64,000 bases of DNA from NCBI RefSeq assembly GCF_000815105.2, contig NZ_CP010310.2, forward strand, positions 992,001 to 1,056,000. Direction: 5' to 3'. Position numbers and translations under genes: made by a program. Shown here piece after piece: positions 60,582 to 64,000 of this stretch. Each line of letters opens with the position of its first letter. Position 1 is the first letter of the stretch. A model generated the notes under the pieces. That model saw only the letters and a program-made list of their open reading frames with translations. It made no database searches and was not told where the DNA came from. Source of the DNA: Pandoraea pulmonicola. Its GTDB lineage: Bacteria; Pseudomonadota; Gammaproteobacteria; Burkholderiales; Burkholderiaceae.

Positions 60582-60671
60582 GGAGAGATGGATGAGTGGT
60601 TTAAGTCGCACGCCTGGAAAGCGTGTATAGGTTAACGCCTATCGGGGGTTCGAATCCCCCTCTCTCCGCCA
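60582..60671 (+). tRNA. tRNA-Ser (anticodon GGA)
   Basis: The 90-base gene has acceptor arm GGAGAGA paired with TCTCTCC, discriminator G and encoded CCA. The anticodon stem CACGC/GCGTG encloses the loop CTGGAAA, giving anticodon GGA (Ser, UCC/UCU codons). A long variable arm (GTATAGGTTAACGCCTAT) is as expected for tRNA-Ser, and the T loop TTCGAAT is present. tRNA genes are common integration targets, and accessory genes lie downstream. Confidence 0.97.
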
Positions 60672-60680
60672 GAGATAAAC

Positions 60681-60708
60681 AAAGGGCTTCCCGAGTGGAA
60701 GCCCTTTT
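60681..60708 (+). terminator. Terminator after tRNA-Ser
   Basis: AAGGGCTTCC pairs with GGAAGCCCTT around CGAGT and continues into TTTT, 10 bp after the tRNA. Confidence 0.88.
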
Positions 60709-60770
60709 CGCGTTTACCTTTAGGCCGGATGTTTATATTCGGAGGCTGGTCGAACGGCTTAACCGAGCGC

Positions 60771-61190
60771 TCAGACGGCCCGCACTTCAAGGCGCTTACC
60801 GAGGGCTTCGAACGCGCTCTCAACGGCATCCAGCTTCGATGCATAGCCGAGCTTCAAAAGCCGATCGACCTGAACCTGGTTGACGTGCATACGTCTTGCG
60901 AGCTCGGCTTTGCGGACGTTTTGCGCCAACATTTCGTTGGCCAAAAGCACTTTCATCGAGGCCAGAATCGGAAGCGTGATACACCGCTGCCCTTTCTTTG
61001 GCCGCGACGGGCGCGGGATCTCGCGCTTTTCCGCAAAATAAATTTCCAGAGCCGCTTCCAGCGCATCCAGCGCCTGCACTAGTGCATCTTCTTTGTTCTC
61101 ACCAACGGTGATTGCCTCGGGGACATCCGGGAACGTGACCAACAGCGTTCCGTTTGTGTCCGGTCGCATCTCAATCGGATAGCTCAACAT
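60771..61190 (-). CDS. hicB: HicB family antitoxin
   Basis: This 139-residue antitoxin has an N-terminal HicB domain (FPDVPEAITVGENKEDALVQALDALEAALE) and a C-terminal DNA-binding part (RKAELARRMHVNQVQVDRLLKL). It neutralises the mRNA-cleaving HicA toxin and represses the operon. It follows hicA by 92 bp on the minus strand (toxin first, as usual for hicAB). Confidence 0.93.
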   Translation of the reverse strand: MLSYPIEMRPDTNGTLLVTFPDVPEAITVGENKEDALVQALDALEAALEIYFAEKREIPRPSRPKKGQRCITLPILASMKVLLANEMLAQNVRKAELARRMHVNQVQVDRLLKLGYASKLDAVESAFEALGKRLEVRAV

Positions 61191-61282
61191 ATCGATACTC
61201 CTATGGCGCCTTCCAAACCAGCGAAACGCCGCAATACAGATGGAACGTGGATGGTTGCGACATGTCGTCGCATGCCATTAAA

Positions 61283-61468
61283 TTACTTAAGATCGAGCTG
61301 CTTCTTTATCGCCTCAACGAGACCAGTACCGATCTCTTTGGCACCGTGGTCCGGGAAAATTGTCGCTTTACCATTCAAGGTCACGCGGAAGTGGCTTGAA
61401 CCGGAGCGATGCCTTTCAAACGTTGCGCCTTGCTGCTTCAACCACTTTCGAAATTCGCTGTACTTCAT
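61283..61468 (-). CDS. hicA: HicA mRNA interferase toxin
   Basis: This 61-residue protein has the HicA dsRBD-like fold with catalytic His in RHRSGSSHFRVTLNGKATIFPDHG. The ATG at 61468 (MKYSEFRKWL) is chosen for the family start; the upstream frame is AT-rich leader. HicA cuts mRNA when HicB is degraded. The 92-bp gap before hicB is larger than in most hicAB pairs. Confidence 0.9.
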   Translation of the reverse strand: MKYSEFRKWLKQQGATFERHRSGSSHFRVTLNGKATIFPDHGAKEIGTGLVEAIKKQLDLK

Positions 61469-61488
61469 GTTCCTTCCATTTGCCGAAT

Positions 61489-61510
61489 AATACAACATAT
61501 CTGTTGTATT
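61489..61510. promoter_or_regulatory. hicAB operator palindrome
   Basis: A perfect inverted repeat, AATACAACA then TGTTGTATT separated by TATC, lies 20 bp upstream of hicA. This is the expected position for a HicB binding site. Confidence 0.7.
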
Positions 61511-61716
61511 GTCGAGTTGAATATGCATCACTTTTGTTGCAAAAGGCAATGGGCTAGTCTGGTGATCTTCATCAAAATTTGTTCACACAGCCGTACTCAG
61601 CGGAGCGGTTTCGGGCGTCACGCGCTCTTGGCATTCATCGACCTCCAGTCTGGTTCAACGGAAGCGCTACGGGCCGCTGTAGCGCTTTGCGCACCAAACG
61701 CATGCCGCTGGCAGAG

Positions 61717-61962
61717 TCAGGTGAACTGCTGAGGGGAAGATTTTGCGTCGAGAAAGTCTGCCTTCAACTTGTGGCATTCACAGACGAGTTCGACTGTCAT
61801 TTCGCCAAGCTCTTCGAAGATCGCGAGCAGGAAGCGATGAGGTATTTCGTTGCCGGTGTCCGTGGTCGTACACGTCGTGAGAGCAAGGATGCGTTCGGAG
61901 AGCGTGTTGAGTCTGTCGACGGAAGCGTGGACTAAGGAAGCGGCGGGAAGATGAAGCGTCAT
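61717..61962 (-). CDS. Small protein of unknown function behind a structured leader
   Basis: This 81-residue protein begins MTLHLPAASLVHASVDRLNTLSERI and ends near FLDAKSSPQQF, with GEMTVELVCECHKLKADFL near the C-terminus. GAGGTG lies six bases before the ATG. It looks like a real, folded alpha-helical protein with no membrane segment. I do not recognise a family. Its leader (61963-62220) contains four strong hairpins, and the neighbours are toxin-antitoxin genes, so a mobile-element origin is likely. Confidence 0.6.
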   Translation of the reverse strand: MTLHLPAASLVHASVDRLNTLSERILALTTCTTTDTGNEIPHRFLLAIFEELGEMTVELVCECHKLKADFLDAKSSPQQFT

Positions 61963-62220
61963 GTGGGGCACCTCTAACTAGCCAATCTGAGATTCCCGCC
62001 ACCCGCTGCGTTGCGCAGGGGTGGGCGGGCACTGGACTAGGTTGACGAACCGCTGATGATTCGGATTAGGCGGCACACCCGAAGGTGTCCCAATCCAGGC
62101 CCGCCCGTTGAAACACAGGCGCAGCACGACGCACACGAAAGCCGCAAACATCGCGGCTGTGTGCCCGAAAACATCGTTCAGGTCGTCAAACCCGGTCGCG
62201 TTTGGGGCGCGACGGGTACA
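61963..62220 (-). promoter_or_regulatory. Structured leader with four hairpins
   Basis: Read on the minus strand, this segment gives four hairpins in a row before the SD of the small gene: 62191-62216 (CCCG-TCGCG type stem), 62131-62164 (GCACAC/GTGTGC outer plus GCCGC/GCGGC inner stem), 62075-62088 (ACACC/GGTGT with a tetraloop-like CGAA), and 61995-62029 (about 15-bp stem with loop TTG). It may be a regulatory RNA or a transcribed leader. No known riboswitch motif was recognised. Confidence 0.5.
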
Positions 62221-62518
62221 AGACTAACGACCCAGTTTCGAGGGCACCACGCGTTCGGAGTCGCATTCTAGGTTATTCGCTGAGAATCAGAACATTCCGA
62301 TGCCCCAATAGGGACTCTTCTTGGTCGACGGGGAGGCTGTGAGACTTTGTGAGGTTGAGTGTAGGGTTTTGTTGGGCTTTGTAACTATTTGTTTTAAAAG
62401 GATTTTTTTGGATTTTCTGTACGTTTGAATGTAGGGTGCCATGGAGGGATGTTGGGAACCCGCCTCTTCTCGTTTGGAATGGGGCGCGTGACTTGGGATA
62501 GCAAGATGTGAGGATGGT
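62221..62518. other. AT-rich spacer before vapBC, no gene seen
   Basis: This ~300-bp stretch is far richer in A and T than the rest of the window. An open frame on the minus strand (62287-62631) overlaps the vapB start and operator and has no family resemblance, so I do not call it a gene. Confidence 0.5.
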
Positions 62519-62561
62519 ATGGCACGAAAAATGACATCATTTGATGCCATGATAGTGCCAT
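62519..62561. promoter_or_regulatory. vapBC operator, nested inverted repeats
   Basis: ATGGCAC (62519-62525) and GTGCCAT (62555-62561) form an outer inverted repeat around a second one, CATCA-TT-TGATG (62535-62546). The site is 23 bp before vapB, where VapBC autorepression would act. Confidence 0.6.
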
Positions 62562-62583
62562 TAGACTGTAGATGAGGCGAAAC

Positions 62584-62781
62584 ATGCGAACGACATTGGC
62601 CCTTGATGATGAGCTTTTGGCGAAGGCTCAAGCCTTCACCGGTTTGCAGGAAAAATCAGCGCTGATCCGCGAGGCACTCAAGGCGTTGATCGAGCGCGAA
62701 AGCGCCCGCCGCTTGGCTCGTTTGGGAGGGACCGAGGCTGACCTTGGTGACATTCCTCGACGCCAAACGGAGCCTGCATGA
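62584..62781 (+). CDS. vapB: VapB-family antitoxin
   Basis: This 65-residue protein has a ribbon-helix-helix N-terminus (MRTTLALDDELLAKAQAFTGL, KSALIREALKALIERES) and a C-terminal tail that would bind the VapC active site. Its stop overlaps the ATG of the toxin (ATGA). The start at 62584 is preferred over an ATG four codons upstream. Confidence 0.9.
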   Translation: MRTTLALDDELLAKAQAFTGLQEKSALIREALKALIERESARRLARLGGTEADLGDIPRRQTEPA

Positions 62782-63149
62782 TTCTGGTCGACACGTCAGT
62801 TTGGATTGACCATTTACGATCAGGTGATGCTGCACTCGTCCAGTTGCTTGAGACTGCACGAGTGTTGGCGCATCCGTACGTCATCGGTGAGCTTGCGCTC
62901 GGTAGCCTGAAGAATCGCGACATCGTAATTTCCACGTTGGGCGATCTACCTCGTGTAACGGTTGCCACTGATGACGAGGTGTTGCGGTTCGTCGGTGAGC
63001 AAGCTCTCTTCGGCCTGGGGATTGGCTGCGTTGACGTGCATCTACTTGCCGCAACTCGCCTGACTCCGGGGGCCGCTTTGTGGACTCGAGATAAGCGTCT
63101 TGCTGCGACGGCCGAGCGGCTTTCGTTAGCCGCGAAAATCTCGCACTAA
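62778..63149 (+). CDS. vapC: VapC-family PIN-domain ribonuclease toxin
   Basis: This 123-residue PIN nuclease has the acidic residues of the active site: Asp in MILVDTSVWIDHLR, Glu in YVIGELALGS, and Asp in GIGCVDVHLLAATRL and LWTRDKRLA. It cleaves tRNA or rRNA in characterised relatives. It is coupled to vapB by a four-base overlap. Confidence 0.93.
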   Translation: MILVDTSVWIDHLRSGDAALVQLLETARVLAHPYVIGELALGSLKNRDIVISTLGDLPRVTVATDDEVLRFVGEQALFGLGIGCVDVHLLAATRLTPGAALWTRDKRLAATAERLSLAAKISH

Positions 63150-63236
63150 GCCGTTCTTGGGTTTGCTATTTGTAAAACTCATGGCCTTTAAAATCAAAGA
63201 CTTACTTTGAGGCCGCAAGACGTCGAATAGTAAACT

Positions 63237-63265
63237 GCCCGCTCCGATTGGGCGATGGAGCGGGC
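63237..63265 (-). terminator. Hairpin after the recombinase remnant
   Basis: GCCCGCTCC pairs with GGAGCGGGC around an 11-base loop, just after the stop of the integrase remnant. Only a short T run follows, so it is a weak terminator candidate. Confidence 0.5.
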
Positions 63266-63275
63266 TTCGCAGGGT

Positions 63276-63359
63276 TCATTTCAGCGGCTTCACCTTCCCT
63301 GGTTTTCCCAGATACACACGGCGCGTTGTGCGGCTATCCGCATGCGACAACAGCGGAAT
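63276..63359 (-). pseudogene. Tyrosine recombinase (phage integrase) C-terminal remnant
   Basis: On the minus strand, 27 codons translate to a peptide starting IPLLSHADSRTTRRVYL, then GKPGKVKPLK and a stop. This is the C-terminal signature of tyrosine recombinases (the 'LLSHADSRTT-Y' pattern near the catalytic Tyr); a TAA directly precedes the fragment, so the gene is truncated. The catalytic Tyr would be the Y of RRVYL. It marks the debris of an integrated element in the tRNA-Ser-linked region. Confidence 0.7.
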
Positions 63360-63410
63360 TTACCGATCGCGCCAAAAAAGCAGAATATTCCGATATACCT
63401 TGTCTGCCGG

Positions 63411-63431
63411 GAGGCTGAATAATTCAGCCTC
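63411..63431. repeat. Perfect 10-bp inverted repeat
   Basis: GAGGCTGAAT and ATTCAGCCTC flank a single A. The palindrome is isolated from any gene start (about 360 bp upstream of the RcsB-like gene) and could be an operator or a site left by recombination. Confidence 0.45.
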
Positions 63432-63788
63432 ATTGCGTCTTCTTGCGCTGCGAACCGTCAACGAAAAGCACTCACGCATTTTTATTGATGCCACGGTCCC
63501 CGACGGTATCGACGTTCCTTCCCGAAGAAGTCTCGGTGCACAAAATACCTTTAAGCGTTGAAAAAAAGCATCCACGAGCCGCGCGCCTTTCCGCATATGT
63601 GGCTTATCGGGAATAGTGTAATCTGATGCTCGCGGGATTCAGATAGCAGCACCGAGCCCTGTTGCGGCGGTACCTTAATTTGTCATGACGCACATTGTCG
63701 AGCCTTTGATATAGCAGCGTGGCGCTGCCAGTAAAGCATCGAGGAATGGTGGCGTCTATCGCAGATAAACACCACTTGGAAGAATACC

Positions 63789-64000
63789 GTGAATACCCAA
63801 ATGCACCGAACGGGTCCATCCAGTAGGCATATCAACGTCATCATCGCCGACGACCATCTCGTGGTCGCCGAAGGCGTAAAAGCCATTTTGAGTGCGGAGG
63901 CAGATATCCGTGTGGTCGCGATGGCCCTGACTATTTCAGACTTGGTCTCGTGCTTGAAAGCGCATCCGTGCGATGTTCTGGTTTGCGACTATTCATTTGA
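63789..64000 (+). CDS. RcsB-like response regulator (N-terminal part)
   Basis: The first 70 codons of a receiver domain are visible; the gene is cut by the window end. After a short tail, the sequence HINVIIADDHLVVAEGVKAIL closely follows the RcsB opening (NNMNVIIADDHPIVLFG), with acidic residues D21 and D22 and phosphoacceptor D67 in VLVCDYSF. GTG 63789 has GGAAG upstream; ATG 63801 is an alternative. Whether a LuxR-type output domain follows cannot be seen. Confidence 0.85.
   Translation, partial: MNTQMHRTGPSSRHINVIIADDHLVVAEGVKAILSAEADIRVVAMALTISDLVSCLKAHPCDVLVCDYSF

Larger units (their letters stand above)
63150..63788. other. Accessory gap with recombinase remnant and palindromes
   Basis: This 639-bp region has a hairpin at 63237-63265, an integrase remnant at 63276-63359, a perfect palindrome at 63411-63431 and no other gene I can support. 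The base composition is close to the AT-rich accessory stretch upstream. Confidence 0.5.

Noticed and set aside
62287..62631. 114-codon minus-strand frame in the AT-rich spacer
   Set aside because: It overlaps the vapBC operator and vapB start and has no recognisable domain or ribosome site.
63328..63561. 77-codon plus-strand frame near the integrase remnant
   Set aside because: It spans the palindrome and overlaps the recombinase remnant in antisense; there is no family resemblance or SD.
60582..64000. Search for an att-like direct repeat of the tRNA-Ser 3' end
   Set aside because: No second copy of the 3' tRNA segment was seen by eye up to the window end; it may lie beyond it.

Overview
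This is GC-rich, gene-dense bacterial DNA. Gene content and order (queA-tgt-yajC-secD-secF, recG-oxyR-katA, a three-subunit pnt transhydrogenase, acs next to a DUF4212/symporter pair, tonB-exbB-exbD) point to a betaproteobacterium of the Burkholderiaceae. Pandoraea is my best guess, but the genus is an inference from overall resemblance and was not tested by a search.

Layout: (1) 1-5.6 kb, core metabolism: pntB (partial), pntAB and pntAA on the minus strand, then a Nudix hydrolase overlapping mnmA, and an FMN-binding glutamate-synthase-like protein. (2) 5.8-26.6 kb, one type III secretion locus of the Salmonella SPI-2/LEE (Ssa-Esc) type in three blocks. A plus-strand operon carries an AraC regulator and sctF-G-I-J-K-L-W. 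A minus-strand operon carries an SsaB/SpiC-like gene, sctC, sctD, an SsaE-like gene and an InvB-like chaperone. A second plus-strand block carries a NarL-type regulator, an SsaM-like gene, sctV-N-O-P-Q-R-S-T-U and a lytic transglycosylase. Many junctions are ATGA/GTGA/TGATG overlaps. The apparatus looks complete, but no translocator or effector gene is recognisable in the window. (3) 26.7-44 kb, housekeeping and stress genes: a GST, purB, cytochrome c' and b561, secFD-yajC-tgt-queA, recG, oxyR-katA, a ThiE-like protein, dps and a YdcF-like protein. (4) 44.5-54 kb, iron and redox genes: a GlcG/HbpS-like protein, hemP and bfd each with a Fur-box-like site, OsmC and pirin proteins, exbD-exbB-tonB, murI, bfr and a class I fumarase. 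(5) 54-60.5 kb, a YqhA protein, a DMT transporter, acs and a cation/carboxylate symporter pair. (6) 60.58 kb to the end, tRNA-Ser(GGA) followed by an AT-richer accessory stretch with hicAB, a small unknown gene behind a strongly structured leader, vapBC, a tyrosine-recombinase remnant, and the start of an RcsB-like response regulator cut by the window end.

The most interesting material is the T3SS locus. It has an SPI-2 scaffold, including the rarely annotated SsaB, SsaE and SsaM homologues, combined with SPI-1-like parts (an InvB-type chaperone, an AraC regulator and an IagB-type transglycosylase), and SctU carries NPTR where NPTH is expected. Also notable are the structured leader in the tRNA-linked accessory region and a 20-codon hydrophobic ORF with a strong Shine-Dalgarno next to bfd. 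All function calls come from reading the sequence; no database or structure computation was run.
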